A stretch of 64,000 nt of DNA from Achromobacter sp. B7 (GCF_003600685.1 NZ_CP032084.1:620001-684000), one strand, 5' to 3'; positions 26,214 to 36,190 are shown, counted from the first letter of the stretch. Numbers and translations: made by a program. Notes: generated by a model not told the origin, from the sequence alone.

Positions 26214-26999
26214 TCAGTCTTCCATGCCCGGAACGACGGTCGAGAAGCCGGCGTCCACGTGGGTGATCTCGCCCGTGACGCCCGCCGCCAGATCCGACAG
26301 CATGAATGCCGCCACGTTGCCCACGTCGTCGATGGTGACGTTGCGGCGCAGCGGCGCTTGCGCTTCCACGAACTTGAGGATGGCCGAGAAGTCCTTGATG
26401 CCACTGGCGGCCAGCGTCTTGATGGGGCCGGCCGAAATGCCGTTGGCGCGGATGCCGCGCGGGCCCAGCGCCGTGGCCAGGTAGCGCACGCTGGCTTCCA
26501 GCGACGCCTTGGCCAGGCCCATGGTGTTGTAGTTGGGGACCACGCGTTCGGCGCCCAGGTAAGTCAGGGTCAGCACCGAGCCGTTGCGGCCTTCCATCAG
26601 GGGCAGGGCGGCCTTGGCCATGGCGGCGAAGCTGTAGGCCGAAATGTCATGGGCGATGCGAAAGCCCTCGCGCGACAGGCCGTCCAGGAAGTTGCCGGCG
26701 ATGGCTTCGCGCGGGGCAAAGCCGATCGAGTGCACCAAGCCGTCCAGCCCATCCCAGTGCTTGCCCAGTTCGGCGAAGGCGCCTTCGATCTGGCTGTCTT
26801 CGGCCACGTCGCAAGGCAGCACGATCTTGCTGCCGAATTCGGCGGCAAATTCAACGACGCGTTCCTTGAAGCGGTCGCCCACATAGGTGAACGCCAGCTC
26901 GGCGCCTTGCTGATGACAGGCGCGCGCAATGCCGTAGGCGATGGATCGGTTTGATAGCACCCCGGTGACGAGAATGCGCTTGCCGGCGAGAAAGCCCAT
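26214..26999 (-). CDS. fabI: Enoyl-[acyl-carrier-protein] reductase (NADH)
   Basis: Fatty-acid synthesis enzyme of 261 residues, a short-chain dehydrogenase that reduces the enoyl-ACP double bond and is the target of triclosan-type inhibitors. The Rossmann start is [18 protein letters not shown]; the catalytic pair is Y157 and K164 in YNTMGLAK, with Y147 also conserved. Length matches E. coli FabI (262). It is the only enoyl reductase in the window. It lies downstream of mltD on the same strand but behind a terminator. Confidence 0.97.
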   Translation of the reverse strand: MGFLAGKRILVTGVLSNRSIAYGIARACHQQGAELAFTYVGDRFKERVVEFAAEFGSKIVLPCDVAEDSQIEGAFAELGKHWDGLDGLVHSIGFAPREAIAGNFLDGLSREGFRIAHDISAYSFAAMAKAALPLMEGRNGSVLTLTYLGAERVVPNYNTMGLAKASLEASVRYLATALGPRGIRANGISAGPIKTLAASGIKDFSAILKFVEAQAPLRRNVTIDDVGNVAAFMLSDLAAGVTGEITHVDAGFSTVVPGMED

Positions 27000-27070
27000 G
27001 ATGGTTCCTTTGATTTTTTCCTGCTGAAAGACCGCCCATTTTAAGGAGTTTGGCGGCGTCGCGTACTTGT

Positions 27071-27101
27071 AAAAACGGCGCCGTTACCGGGCGCCGTTTT
27101 T
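27071..27101 (-). terminator. Terminator after mltD
   Basis: AAAAACGGCGCC and GGCGCCGTTTTT form a perfect stem with T runs on both strands. It lies 19 bases beyond the mltD stop codon and upstream of fabI. Confidence 0.85.
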
Positions 27102-27119
27102 GGGGGCTGCGGGCTGGGA

Positions 27120-28538
27120 TCAGCCGCGGGCGTTCGTGCCCGGCACGCGCAAGGCGGTACCGACCTTGAGCGCGCTGCCCTTCAGGTTGTTCAGCGCACG
27201 CAGGGCGTCCACCGATGTGCCGTACTGCTTGGCCAGCGAGAACAGCGTGTCGCCCGGGCGGACCTTGTGGGTGCGCACATTGGGCCGGGCGCTGGCTACG
27301 CGGGCGGCGGGTGCCGGGGCGGCACGGCCACGCGGCGCGGCGGCCTTGGTGTCGGTGGGGGCCTGTTCCAGCGCGCCCACGGGGGCGGCCAGGGATGCCA
27401 GCTGCACGCCACCGGTGCCGGGCTCGCCGGGCACCAGCAGCGCCTGGCCCGAGGCGGACTTCTGGCGCGAGCCGATGTCGTTGGTTTCGCGCAGCTTGGC
27501 CTCGGTCACGCCGAAACGCTTGGCGATGGACGCGTAGGACTCACCACGGCGCGAATGGTAGATCTTCCAGGCGGACAGGTCGCCCTTGTAGTTCGTCAGG
27601 TTCGCGTTGAAGATTTCGACGCGGTCGGCCGGCAGCAACAGCGTGGGGCCGTGGTCGCCACGGATGACCGGGCGGTTGAACGACGGATTCAATGCCTTGA
27701 ATTCGTCCAGCGGCATTTCGGCCAGCTTGGCGGCGATTTCAAGATCGATGTCGCTGTTCTTTTGCACCGTCACGAAGTAGGGCGTGTTGCCCACCGGGGG
27801 CAGCGCCACCGCGTAGCGTTGCGGGTCGGCAATGATGTTCTTGATGGCCTGCAACTTGGGCACGTAGTTGCGCGTTTCGTCGGGCATGTTCAGGGACAGG
27901 TAGTCCGTGTTCAGGCCGGCCGCTTCGTTCTTGGCCATGGCGCGTTGCACCGAGCCTTCGCCCCAGTTGTAGGACGCCAGGGCCAGATACCAGTCGCCCT
28001 GCATCTCGAACAGCTTTTCAAGATAGTCCAGCGCGGCGTTGGTTGACGCGATGGGGTCGCGGCGTTCGTCGCGCCACCAATCCTGCTTCAAGTTGAAGTG
28101 CGTGCCGGTGGCCGGCACGAACTGCCACAGGCCGGAAGCCTGGGCGCGCGACAGGGCAGTGGGGTTGTAGGCGCTTTCCACGAAGGGCAGCAACGCCAGT
28201 TCGGTGGGCAGGCCGCGGCGGTTGATTTCGTCGACGATGAAGTACAGGTACTTGCCCGCGCGCTCGGCCATGCGCTGAACCGCCTCGGGGTGGGACGCGT
28301 AATAGTCGGTCCACTGCTGCGAGAGGTCGGTATTCAGGTTGGGGATGGCGAAACCGCGGCGGATGCGGTCCCAGGCGTCGCTGGGCGGGTTGGTCAGGTC
28401 GACCGTTCTGGACGTATCCCGGGCGATGTAACGCCCTTGGGAATTGGTGGTGAGGTTCTTGCTATCGGGGGCTTTCGTTCCTGCGCAACCGGCGAGGACT
28501 GCCAACATGAGCGGCAGAAGGAGTCGGGATAGATTCAT
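27120..28538 (-). CDS. mltD: Membrane-bound lytic murein transglycosylase D
   Basis: Lipoprotein of 472 residues that cleaves peptidoglycan glycan strands from the outer membrane side. The lipobox is LAGC with C18. The SLT domain contains the catalytic glutamate in LLPFVESAYNP and the motifs ASGLWQFVPATG and ALASYNWGEGSV. LysM repeats lie near residues 340-390 and at the C-terminus (THKVRPGDTLFSLAKQYG), separated by an Ala/Pro-rich linker. It begins seven bases after gloB, so the two are one operon, the same pairing as in E. coli. Confidence 0.94.
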   Translation of the reverse strand: MNLSRLLLPLMLAVLAGCAGTKAPDSKNLTTNSQGRYIARDTSRTVDLTNPPSDAWDRIRRGFAIPNLNTDLSQQWTDYYASHPEAVQRMAERAGKYLYFIVDEINRRGLPTELALLPFVESAYNPTALSRAQASGLWQFVPATGTHFNLKQDWWRDERRDPIASTNAALDYLEKLFEMQGDWYLALASYNWGEGSVQRAMAKNEAAGLNTDYLSLNMPDETRNYVPKLQAIKNIIADPQRYAVALPPVGNTPYFVTVQKNSDIDLEIAAKLAEMPLDEFKALNPSFNRPVIRGDHGPTLLLPADRVEIFNANLTNYKGDLSAWKIYHSRRGESYASIAKRFGVTEAKLRETNDIGSRQKSASGQALLVPGEPGTGGVQLASLAAPVGALEQAPTDTKAAAPRGRAAPAPAARVASARPNVRTHKVRPGDTLFSLAKQYGTSVDALRALNNLKGSALKVGTALRVPGTNARG

Positions 28539-28545
28539 CAGGCGG

Positions 28546-29367
28546 TCACTTGAAATCGTTCTTCCATTCACGCAGGGAGGCAAACACCTCTACCGGCGTA
28601 GGTTGATTGTTTCCGGCCCAGTTGGATGCGGCACGGATCACGTCCACTTGCTGCGTACGCAAAAACGGGTTCGTCGCGCGTTCCTGACCGATTGTCGACG
28701 GAAGCGTGGGAAGACCTTCTGCTCGTAATTGCTGGGCTCGCTGATACCACTGATGCAGGGTGCGATTGGCGGGATCCACAGCCAATGCCCAGCGCAAGTT
28801 GGCTAGAGTGTACTCGTGCGCGCAAAAAACCTGTGTATCTGGCGGTAAAACGGAAAATTTTTCCAAGGAATCATGCATTTGCGCGGGAGTTCCCTCGAAA
28901 AGCCGGCCGCAGCCGCCCGCAAACAGGGTGTCGCCACAGAACAGGACCGGTTCTATCCCGGCTGCCCGGCCCGTGTACGCGATGTGCCCGGCGGTGTGTC
29001 CCGGCACATCCAGCACCCTCAGATCCAGGTCCAGTTCGGGCAGCGTCACCCGGTCGCCCTCGGCCAGCGGAACATCGCAGCGCGGCAATGTTTCGCGGGC
29101 CGGACCGTATACGGTAAGGTCCGCCATGCGTGACAATTCAAGTACACCGCCCACATGGTCGCCATGATGGTGCGTGAGTAGAATGGCGCGCAGCCTCAAG
29201 CCTTCCTGCTCAAGCCATCGCAGCACCGGACCCGCTTCGCCCGGGTCCACCACGGCGGCATTTTCGCCATGGACGATGGCCCAGATGTAGTTGTCGGTGA
29301 AGGCGGGTAGAGGCAAGACCGCGGCATGTTGCTCGCGGCCGCCTGCGGGGGCGGTCAAGGCTTGCAT
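28546..29367 (-). CDS. gloB: Hydroxyacylglutathione hydrolase (glyoxalase II)
   Basis: Metallo-beta-lactamase-fold enzyme of 273 residues that releases D-lactate from S-lactoylglutathione. The metal motif THHHGDH is at residues 65-71; the ligands in VPGHTAGH and FCGDTLFAGGCGRLFEG follow, and HEYTLANLRWA is the glutathione-site segment. ATG 29367 is chosen because the family N-terminus LPLPAFTDNYIW then falls close to the start; an upstream in-frame start at 29442 would run into the divergent gene. It is cotranscribed with mltD. Confidence 0.95.
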   Translation of the reverse strand: MQALTAPAGGREQHAAVLPLPAFTDNYIWAIVHGENAAVVDPGEAGPVLRWLEQEGLRLRAILLTHHHGDHVGGVLELSRMADLTVYGPARETLPRCDVPLAEGDRVTLPELDLDLRVLDVPGHTAGHIAYTGRAAGIEPVLFCGDTLFAGGCGRLFEGTPAQMHDSLEKFSVLPPDTQVFCAHEYTLANLRWALAVDPANRTLHQWYQRAQQLRAEGLPTLPSTIGQERATNPFLRTQQVDVIRAASNWAGNNQPTPVEVFASLREWKNDFK

Positions 29368-29387
29368 GAGATTCGAAGGAATAGAAC

Positions 29388-30167
29388 GTGGCAGAAGAAA
29401 CACCGCCGATTGTAGAACTGGCCGAATGGTTCCAGACGCCACCGGGGCAGTACGCCCTGGCCTGGGAACGGGCCCAGTTCGACGCGGCTGTCGCGGATGT
29501 GTTTGGCTATTATGCCTGGCAGGTCGGCCTGGCCGACATGAACCTGCTGCGCGCCAACCGCATGCCCTTCAAGGGCTATGTGGGCACCGAGACCCCGTCG
29601 CCCGAAAGTACCGCCGCCTGGCAGTCGCGCGTGGTGCTGGCCGAACCCGAGGCCTTGCCGTTCGAATCGCAAAGCGTCGATCTGCTGATCCTGCCGCATG
29701 CGTTTGAATGTACACAGGACCCGCACAACGTGCTGCGCGAAGTGGAACGCGTGCTGGTGCCGGAAGGCCGGGTCGTCATTTCGGGCTTTAACCCCTGGAG
29801 CATGTGGGGCGCGCGCACGCGCATGCCCGGCATGGAGCCCTGGCTGCCGCAGCCGCCGTCGGCCCAGGTGTCGCTGGCGCGCTTGAAAGACTGGTTCAAG
29901 CTGTTGTCCCTGGAAGTCGACGACAGCCATTTCGGCTGCTATGCACCGGCTTGCCGCAGCGAAAAGTGGCTGCAACGCTGGGGCTTTCTGGAATCCGCGG
30001 GCGCACGCTGGTGGAGCCTGGGCGGCGCGGTGTATATGGTATCGGCCGTGAAACGCGTGGCCGGCATGCGTATCATCGGCCCGGCCTGGAAAACCAAGCC
30101 CAAGCGGGCGCGCGCCGCCTCGGTGGTGGTCAATCGCCAGGCGGACGACGGCTTCGACCCTTCCTGA
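29388..30167 (+). CDS. SAM-dependent methyltransferase (YafS-like)
   Basis: Protein of 259 residues with a class I methyltransferase core: the motif [36 protein letters not shown] is split across residues about 93-125, though the N-terminal glycine-rich SAM motif is weak. It keeps the E. coli gene order gloB / yafS / rnhA, which supports a YafS call. GTG 29388 is the start, with AAGGAA six bases upstream. Divergent from gloB across 20 bases. Substrate unknown. Confidence 0.8.
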   Translation: MAEETPPIVELAEWFQTPPGQYALAWERAQFDAAVADVFGYYAWQVGLADMNLLRANRMPFKGYVGTETPSPESTAAWQSRVVLAEPEALPFESQSVDLLILPHAFECTQDPHNVLREVERVLVPEGRVVISGFNPWSMWGARTRMPGMEPWLPQPPSAQVSLARLKDWFKLLSLEVDDSHFGCYAPACRSEKWLQRWGFLESAGARWWSLGGAVYMVSAVKRVAGMRIIGPAWKTKPKRARAASVVVNRQADDGFDPS

Positions 30168-30220
30168 GAGCGGGCGGCGGCCGTTTTACATTGCACGAAC
30201 AAGGATTTCAAAGCAGCACC

Positions 30221-30682
30221 ATGCAGGACAACAAAGCGATCGATCAGAAAGTGGACATGTGGACGGACGGGGCCTGCAAGGGCAACCCCGGCCCGGGCGG
30301 TTGGGGCGTATTGCTGCGCGCCGGCGGCCACGAAAAAACCCTGCATGGCGGCGAGCTGCAAACCACCAATAACCGCATGGAACTGATGGCGGTCATCGAG
30401 GGCCTGCGGGCGCTCAAGCGCACCTGCGTCGTCACCATCCACACGGACTCGCAGTACGTGATGAAGGGCATGACGGAATGGCTGGTGAACTGGAAGCGGC
30501 GCGGCTGGATGACGGCCGAGAAAAAGCCGGTCAAGAACGCCGAGCTCTGGCAGGCGCTGGATGAGCAGGTGCAGCGGCATCAGGTGTCGTGGCGCTGGGT
30601 GCGTGGCCACAACGGCGACGAAGGCAACGAACGCGCCGACCAATTGGCCAATCTGGGCGTGGATCTGGCCCGCCGGGCCTGA
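30221..30682 (+). CDS. rnhA: Ribonuclease HI
   Basis: Endonuclease of 153 residues that degrades RNA in RNA-DNA hybrids. The carboxylate active site is visible: D16 in [12 protein letters not shown], the glutamate in [12 protein letters not shown], the aspartate in [11 protein letters not shown] and the final one in NERADQLAN. Length is normal (E. coli 155). ATG 30221 starts [10 protein letters not shown]. In E. coli dnaQ follows directly; here an RND efflux pair lies between. Confidence 0.96.
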   Translation: MQDNKAIDQKVDMWTDGACKGNPGPGGWGVLLRAGGHEKTLHGGELQTTNNRMELMAVIEGLRALKRTCVVTIHTDSQYVMKGMTEWLVNWKRRGWMTAEKKPVKNAELWQALDEQVQRHQVSWRWVRGHNGDEGNERADQLANLGVDLARRA

Positions 30683-30715
30683 CCGCGTCCGCTGACGGCA
30701 TCGGGATATACCCTG

Positions 30716-30739
30716 AAATCCGCCTTGTGAGGCGGATTT
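30716..30739 (+). terminator. Hairpin after rnhA
   Basis: AAATCCGCC pairs perfectly with GGCGGATTT around a six-base loop. Only a short T-rich tail follows, so it may be a modest terminator. Confidence 0.6.
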
Positions 30740-30872
30740 AGTCGTTTCATCCGGCGTCTGGATTGTTCCAGTATGTAAATTCGGGTGCTACAGTGCCTTC
30801 CCCCATTCCAGTTCCCGCGGCGCCGTCCAGGTGGGGAATACGGTGCGCGCCGCACCACCGCCACATACGCGC

Positions 30873-31958
30873 ATGAAAAAAGCTGTACTGCTGGCCGCCG
30901 TCGCGGCCGGGTTGGCCGCGGGGGCCGCATTGGGCGTGTTCGTGCCGCGCTGGCTCGCGCCCGGCGCCTCGCCCACCGTCCAGGCGACCGCCAAGCCGGC
31001 CGCTGCGCCGGCCGCGCCCGTTCGGGTCGAGGTCGCTTCCGTGAAAGAAATTCCGTTTGCCCGGGGCCTGTCCGCCGTGGGCAGCCTGCGTTCGGACGAG
31101 TCCGTCGTGCTGCGGCCCGAGGTGGTGGGCCGGATCCAGGCGATTGAATTCAAGGAAGGCCAGCCGGTGGCCCGGGGCCAGGTGCTGATCCGGCTGGATG
31201 ATTCCGTGCCGCGCGCCGAGCTGGCGCAGGCCCGAGCCAACTTGACGCTGGCGCAAAGCCATTACCGGCGCGCCGTGGAATTGCAGGGCAAGGGCTTCGT
31301 CAGCCAACAGGCGCGCGACGAGTCCGCCAGCACGCTGAAGGTGCAGGAAGCCGCCGTGGCGCTGGCGCAGGCAAGGTTGGACAAGATGACGATATCGGCG
31401 CCGTTCGCCGGCATCGTCGGGCTGCGCAGCGTGTCCGTGGGCGACTACGTCAACCAGGGGCAGGACCTGGCGCCGCTGGAAGCCATCGACCCCTTGAAGG
31501 TGGACTTTCGCGTGCCCGAAATGTACTTGAGCAAAGTGGGCGTGGGCCAGCAACTGACGCTGCGCCTGGACGCGCTGCCCGGCCAGGAACGGCAAGGGCA
31601 GGTGTATGCCGTCAGCCCGCTGGTCGACGCGGGCGGCCGGTCCATCCTGCTGCGCGCCACCGTCGCCAACAAAGACGCCTTGCTGCGGCCAGGCATGTTC
31701 GCCCGCGTGCAGCTGCTGTTCAACCAGGACAAGGCGCTGGTCGCACCGGAAGCGGCGTTGTCGCCATCGGGCGAAACACAGTACGTTTACCGGGTCAAGG
31801 ATGGCCGCGCCGAGAAGCGCGAAGTGACCATCGGCGAGCGCCGCGAAGGCCGGGTCGAAATCCTGACCGGCGTTGCGGTGGGCGATCAACTGGTGGTGGC
31901 GGGCATACAGCGCGTCACGGACGGCGGCGCGGTGAACGTCGTGGGCAGCGGCTCGTGA
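30873..31958 (+). CDS. RND efflux periplasmic adaptor subunit
   Basis: Membrane fusion protein of about 361 residues linking an RND pump to an outer-membrane channel. A hydrophobic N-terminal segment (VLLAAVAAGLAAGAALGVF) is followed by the lipoyl halves (RPEVVGRIQAIEFKEGQPV and TISAPFAGIVGLRSVSVGDY) flanking a helical hairpin (LAQARANLTLAQSHYRR), then beta-barrel and membrane-proximal domains. ATG 30873 is preferred; a GTG at 30831 would put 14 non-membrane residues first. The gene runs into the RND pump after 33 bases. No outer-membrane factor gene is present. Confidence 0.92.
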   Translation: MKKAVLLAAVAAGLAAGAALGVFVPRWLAPGASPTVQATAKPAAAPAAPVRVEVASVKEIPFARGLSAVGSLRSDESVVLRPEVVGRIQAIEFKEGQPVARGQVLIRLDDSVPRAELAQARANLTLAQSHYRRAVELQGKGFVSQQARDESASTLKVQEAAVALAQARLDKMTISAPFAGIVGLRSVSVGDYVNQGQDLAPLEAIDPLKVDFRVPEMYLSKVGVGQQLTLRLDALPGQERQGQVYAVSPLVDAGGRSILLRATVANKDALLRPGMFARVQLLFNQDKALVAPEAALSPSGETQYVYRVKDGRAEKREVTIGERREGRVEILTGVAVGDQLVVAGIQRVTDGGAVNVVGSGS

Positions 31959-31991
31959 GCCCGGCCACCTACTCTTTTTAGCGGTGACGCA

Positions 31992-34900
31992 ATGCGTATC
32001 TCGGAAACCTGCATCAAGCGGCCGGTGTTTGCGTCGGTCCTGTCGCTGATCATCGTCCTGATCGGCCTGATCTCTTATTCGCGGCTGACGGTGCGCGAAT
32101 ATCCCAAGATCGACGAGCCGATCGTGTCGGTGGACACCACCTACAAGGGCGCCTCGCCCGAGGTGATCGAATCGCAGGTGACCAAGCCGCTGGAGGACCA
32201 GCTGGCGGGCATCGAAGGCGTGGACGTGATGACTTCGCGCAGCCGGTCCGAGCGCAGCCTGATCAACATCAAGTTCAACCTGTCGCGCAACCCGGATGCG
32301 GCGGCGGCCGAAGTGCGCGACAAGGTATCGCGCGCGCGCCGCTTCCTGCCCGATGAAATCGACGAGCCCATCATCGGCAAGGTCGAGGCCGATTCGCAGC
32401 CCATCATCTATATCGCGGTGGAATCGGGTTCGTACTCGGCGATCCAGACGTCCGACTACATCAACCGCTACATCAAGACGCGCCTGTCCGTGCTGCCCGG
32501 CGCGGCCGAGGTGCGTGTGTTTGGCGAACGCCTGCCGTCCATGCGCATCTATGTGGACCGTGACAAGCTCGCCGCCTACGGCCTGACCGTGCAAGAGGTG
32601 GAGGCCGCGCTGCGCAGCCAGAACGTCGAGATCCCGGCCGGCCGCATCGAGTCGCGCGCGCGTGAATTCTCGGTGGTGTCGTCCACCGACCTGCAAACGC
32701 CCGCGCAGTTCGAAGACGTGATCGTGGCCAACGTGAAAGGCTATCCGGTCCGGTTGCGCGACGTCTCCAAGGTCGAGATCGGCGCGGCCAGTGACCGGGT
32801 GCTGTCGCGCTTTAACGGCAAGCCGGCCATCAACATCGGCGTGACGCGGCAATCCACGGCCAACCCGCTGGAACTGTCCAAGGCGGCGCGCCACGAGGTC
32901 GAACGCCTGAACGAAACCTTGCCGGCGGGCATGAAGCTGACCATCGCGTACGACTCGTCGGTGTTCATCGAACGGTCGATCGATTCGGTTTTCCACACGA
33001 TCGGCGAAGCCATCATCCTGGTGGTGCTGGTGATCTTCTTTTTCCTGCGCAATCTGCGCGCCAGCATCATTCCCATCGTCACCATCCCTGTGTCGCTGGT
33101 GGGCGCCTGCGCCCTGATGTATTTCTTCGGGTTTTCGATCAACACGCTGACCTTGCTGGCCATGGTGCTGGCCATCGGCCTGGTGGTGGACGACGCCATC
33201 GTTGTGCTGGAGAACATTTATCGGCACATCGAAGAAGGCATGCCGCGCAAGGAAGCGGCGTTGCGGGGCTCCAAGGAAATCGGCTTCGCGGTGGTGGCCA
33301 TGACGATGACGCTGGTCACCGTGTACGCGCCGCTGGCCTTCGCCACGGGCCGCACGGGGCGCCTGTTCATTGAGTTTGCGCTGGCCCTGGCCGGTGCGGT
33401 GCTGGTGTCGGGCTTCGTGGCGCTGACGCTGACGCCGATGATGTGCTCGGTGCTGCTGCGCCATCAAAGCAGCCACAGCCGCTGGTACAACCTTATCGAA
33501 GGCTGGCTCAACGGCATGAGCAACGGCTACCGCCGCCTGTTGGGGGCGTCGTTGCGTCACCGCTGGCTGGTGGTGATGATCGGCGTGGCGGTGGCGTTGG
33601 GCAGCGGCGTGTTGTTCAAGGTGGTCAAAAGCGAATTGGCGCCCATCGAGGATCGCGGCGTGGTGTTCGGCATCGTAAGCTCGCCGGAAGGCGCCACGTT
33701 GAACTACACGCTGGACAGCATGCTGGGCATCGAAAAATTCTATTCAGAAATTTCGGAAGCCAGCGGCAGCCAGGTCACGGTGGGCTTTCCAACCGTGACG
33801 GACGGCACGGCAATCCTGCGCTTGAAACCTTGGGAAGAACGCGACCGCAAGCAGCAGGCCATCACGCAGCAGTTGCAGCCGCAATTCGCCTCGCTGCCCG
33901 GCGTGCGGGCGTTTCCGACGAACCCCCCGTCGCTGGGGCAGTCCGCGCGCTCGAAGCCGGTGGAATTCATCATCATGAGCCAGGCGTCGTACGCCGAGCT
34001 GGCCCGCCTGACCGATGTTTTCCTGACGGAACTGCGCAAGTATCCGGGCCTGTTGAACCTGGACACGGACCTGCGCCTGAACACGCCCGAACTGCGTGTG
34101 CGCGTTGACCGCGACAAGATGGCGGACGTGGGCGCCAATGTGGACACCGTGGGGCGCACGCTGGAAACGATGCTGGGCGGGCGTCAGGTCACGCGTTACA
34201 AGGATGAGGGCGAGCAGTACGACGTGATCGTGCAGGTCACCCCGCGCGACCGCGCCACGCCCACCGATATTTCCGGCATCTATGTGCGTGCCCGCGATGG
34301 CAGCATGGTGCAGCTGGACAATTTGCTGGGCGTGCACGAAGGCGTGTCGCCGCAATCGCTGAACCACTTCAACCGCCTGCGCGCCGTCAAGATCGACGCG
34401 GCGGTCGCGCCCGGCTATGCGCTGGGCGAGGTCCTGACGCACATGCATCAGGTGGCGCGAGACGTCCTGCCCAATACGACCATCACCGATCTGGACGGGC
34501 AATCGCGCGAATTCCGCGATTCGTCCGGCAGCATCTACCTGGTGTTCGGCATGGCGCTGGCCTTCATCTACCTGGTGCTGGCGGCGCAGTTCGAAAGCTG
34601 GCGTAACCCGTTCATCATCATGCTGTCGGTGCCGCTGTCGATGACGGGCGCGTTGCTGGCGCTGTGGCTGACGGGGGGCACGTTGTCCATCTACAGCCAG
34701 ATCGGCCTGATTACGCTGGTGGGGCTGATTACCAAGCACGGCATCCTGATCGTGGAATTCACCAACCAGCTGCGCGACGAGGGCCGCGAACTGTTCGCCG
34801 CTGTGACCGAGGCCAGCGTGCTGCGCTTGCGCCCCATTTTGATGACGACGGGCGCGATGGTGCTGGGCACGGTGCCGCTGGCCCTGTCCACCGGCGCGGG

Positions 34901-35108
34901 GGCGGAATCCCGCCAGCAGATCGGCTGGGTGCTGGTGGGCGGCCTGTTGCTGGGTACACTACTGACCTTGTTCGTCGTGCCGGTGGCCTACACGCTGATT
35001 GCCACCGCACGCAAGAAACCCGGCCATGCCGGCAGCGCAGAGCACCCTCCGGCCCATCCGCCGGGCGGTCAGACGCCGCCGGCCTCGGCCAATGCAGCGT
35101 CGGAATAA
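31992..35108 (+). CDS. RND family efflux permease (HAE-1 type)
   Basis: Inner-membrane proton antiporter of 1038 residues with twelve predicted membrane segments and two large periplasmic loops. The TM4 aspartate pair is intact in GLVVDDAIVVLENIYRH. It begins MRISETCIKRPVFASVLS, the pattern of MdtB/MexF-like pumps for drugs or lipophilic compounds. The long periplasmic loops and the C-terminal repeat of the fold are complete, so the pump looks functional. It is cotranscribed with the adaptor and followed after three bases by dnaQ. No local repressor gene was seen. Confidence 0.94.
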   Translation: MRISETCIKRPVFASVLSLIIVLIGLISYSRLTVREYPKIDEPIVSVDTTYKGASPEVIESQVTKPLEDQLAGIEGVDVMTSRSRSERSLINIKFNLSRNPDAAAAEVRDKVSRARRFLPDEIDEPIIGKVEADSQPIIYIAVESGSYSAIQTSDYINRYIKTRLSVLPGAAEVRVFGERLPSMRIYVDRDKLAAYGLTVQEVEAALRSQNVEIPAGRIESRAREFSVVSSTDLQTPAQFEDVIVANVKGYPVRLRDVSKVEIGAASDRVLSRFNGKPAINIGVTRQSTANPLELSKAARHEVERLNETLPAGMKLTIAYDSSVFIERSIDSVFHTIGEAIILVVLVIFFFLRNLRASIIPIVTIPVSLVGACALMYFFGFSINTLTLLAMVLAIGLVVDDAIVVLENIYRHIEEGMPRKEAALRGSKEIGFAVVAMTMTLVTVYAPLAFATGRTGRLFIEFALALAGAVLVSGFVALTLTPMMCSVLLRHQSSHSRWYNLIEGWLNGMSNGYRRLLGASLRHRWLVVMIGVAVALGSGVLFKVVKSELAPIEDRGVVFGIVSSPEGATLNYTLDSMLGIEKFYSEISEASGSQVTVGFPTVTDGTAILRLKPWEERDRKQQAITQQLQPQFASLPGVRAFPTNPPSLGQSARSKPVEFIIMSQASYAELARLTDVFLTELRKYPGLLNLDTDLRLNTPELRVRVDRDKMADVGANVDTVGRTLETMLGGRQVTRYKDEGEQYDVIVQVTPRDRATPTDISGIYVRARDGSMVQLDNLLGVHEGVSPQSLNHFNRLRAVKIDAAVAPGYALGEVLTHMHQVARDVLPNTTITDLDGQSREFRDSSGSIYLVFGMALAFIYLVLAAQFESWRNPFIIMLSVPLSMTGALLALWLTGGTLSIYSQIGLITLVGLITKHGILIVEFTNQLRDEGRELFAAVTEASVLRLRPILMTTGAMVLGTVPLALSTGAGAESRQQIGWVLVGGLLLGTLLTLFVVPVAYTLIATARKKPGHAGSAEHPPAHPPGGQTPPASANAASE

Positions 35109-35111
35109 GTC

Positions 35112-35831
35112 ATGCGCCAGATCATCTTTGACACGGAAACCACCGGACTGGACCCTGCCCAGGGTCATCGCATCGTTGAAATCGGTTGTGTGGAAATGGT
35201 CAACCGGATGTCCACCGGCAACAACCTGCACATCTACCTGAACCCGGATCGCGACAGCGACCCCGAGGCCTTGGCCGTGCACGGACTGACGACGGAATTC
35301 CTGTCCGACAAGCCGCGCTTTGCCGACGTGGCGGACGAATTCGTCAAATTCATCCAGGGCGCGGAGCTGATCGCGCACAACGCCGCGTTCGACGTGAAGT
35401 TCTTCAACGCCGAGCTGGCCAAGACGGGCCGCGGCCCGATCACCGATTACTGCGAGACGGTCACCGATTCCCTGCTGCACGCCCGGTCGCTGTTCCCCGG
35501 CAAGCGCAATTCGCTGGACGCCTTGTGCGACCGCTTCGGCATTTCCAACGCGCACCGTACGCTGCACGGCGCATTGCTGGACTCGCAGTTGCTGGCCGAA
35601 GTGTGGCTAGCCATGACGCGCGGGCAGGATGCGTTGCTGATCGACGTGGACGACAACGACGGCGCGGGCAGCGATGGGATCGTGCTGGCCAAATTCGATG
35701 CCTCGGGGCTGGTGGTCATCAAGGCAAGCGACGAAGAGCTGGCCGAACACGAGGCCTATCTGGCGGCGTTGGACAAGTCGGTGAACGGCGAATGCGTCTG
35801 GCGCAAGCTGGATGCGCCGGTGGCGGCATAA
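35112..35831 (+). CDS. dnaQ: DNA polymerase III epsilon subunit (proofreading exonuclease)
   Basis: Proofreading 3'-5' exonuclease of 239 residues. DEDDh residues are seen: D7 and E9 in IIFDTETTGLDP, the aspartate in HNAAFDVKFF, and H and D in HGALLDSQLLAE. The C-terminal tail past residue 185 would bind the polymerase alpha subunit. It starts three bases after the RND pump stop codon, so it is probably expressed as the last gene of that mRNA as well as from any own promoter. E. coli keeps rnhA and dnaQ side by side. Confidence 0.95.
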   Translation: MRQIIFDTETTGLDPAQGHRIVEIGCVEMVNRMSTGNNLHIYLNPDRDSDPEALAVHGLTTEFLSDKPRFADVADEFVKFIQGAELIAHNAAFDVKFFNAELAKTGRGPITDYCETVTDSLLHARSLFPGKRNSLDALCDRFGISNAHRTLHGALLDSQLLAEVWLAMTRGQDALLIDVDDNDGAGSDGIVLAKFDASGLVVIKASDEELAEHEAYLAALDKSVNGECVWRKLDAPVAA

Positions 35832-35871
35832 AGGCTATTGCCGACCCGGCTTGCGGCGTGCGAACTTCGAC

Positions 35872-35901
35872 TTGCGCACGTTTTAAAAAACATGCTATTA
35901 T
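35872..35901 (+). promoter_or_regulatory. Promoter of tRNA-Val
   Basis: TTGCGC (35872-35877) and TATTAT (35896-35901) are 18 bases apart in an A/T-rich stretch. The tRNA begins 14 bases beyond the -10. Confidence 0.65.
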
Positions 35902-35914
35902 TTCGCCTCTTTCA

Positions 35915-35989
35915 GGGTGGTTAGCTCAGTGGTAGAGCACTGCCTTCACACGGCAGGGGTCACAAGTTCGAAACTTGTACCACCCACCA
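35915..35989 (+). tRNA. tRNA-Val (CAC anticodon)
   Basis: A 75-base cloverleaf with acceptor pairs GGGTGGT and ACCACCC, discriminator A and encoded CCA. The anticodon stem CTGCC/GGCAG encloses the loop TTCACAC, giving anticodon CAC at 35947-35949. The T-arm contains GTTCGAAAC. Confidence 0.97.
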
Positions 35990-36111
35990 AAGACCCTTGG
36001 AAGGCAACACGAAGGCTTGTAGATAGCATTTAGTTGTTGCTGACCTGCCAGGCGTCTTTGGCATAAAGACTGAAAGAGAAAATAGAAAAAAGAAAAAAGA
36101 AAGCAAAACAG

Positions 36112-36137
36112 GCCAACCTTAATCGGTTGGCTTTTTT
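36112..36137 (+). terminator. Terminator downstream of tRNA-Val
   Basis: GCCAACC and GGTTGGC form a stem with a six-base loop followed by six T residues. It probably ends the tRNA transcript. Confidence 0.85.
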
Positions 36138-36190
36138 GTGCCCGTCAGCTTTGTGTGTGCAGGGGTGGGTGCCGGGGCGCGCGCCGGGGT

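Noticed and set aside
30747..33560. A 937-codon open frame on the minus strand, rich in His, Gln, Arg and Gly
   Set aside because: It lies antisense to the RND adaptor and pump genes and has the composition produced by the reverse of GC-rich coding DNA. No ribosome site or family motif supports it.
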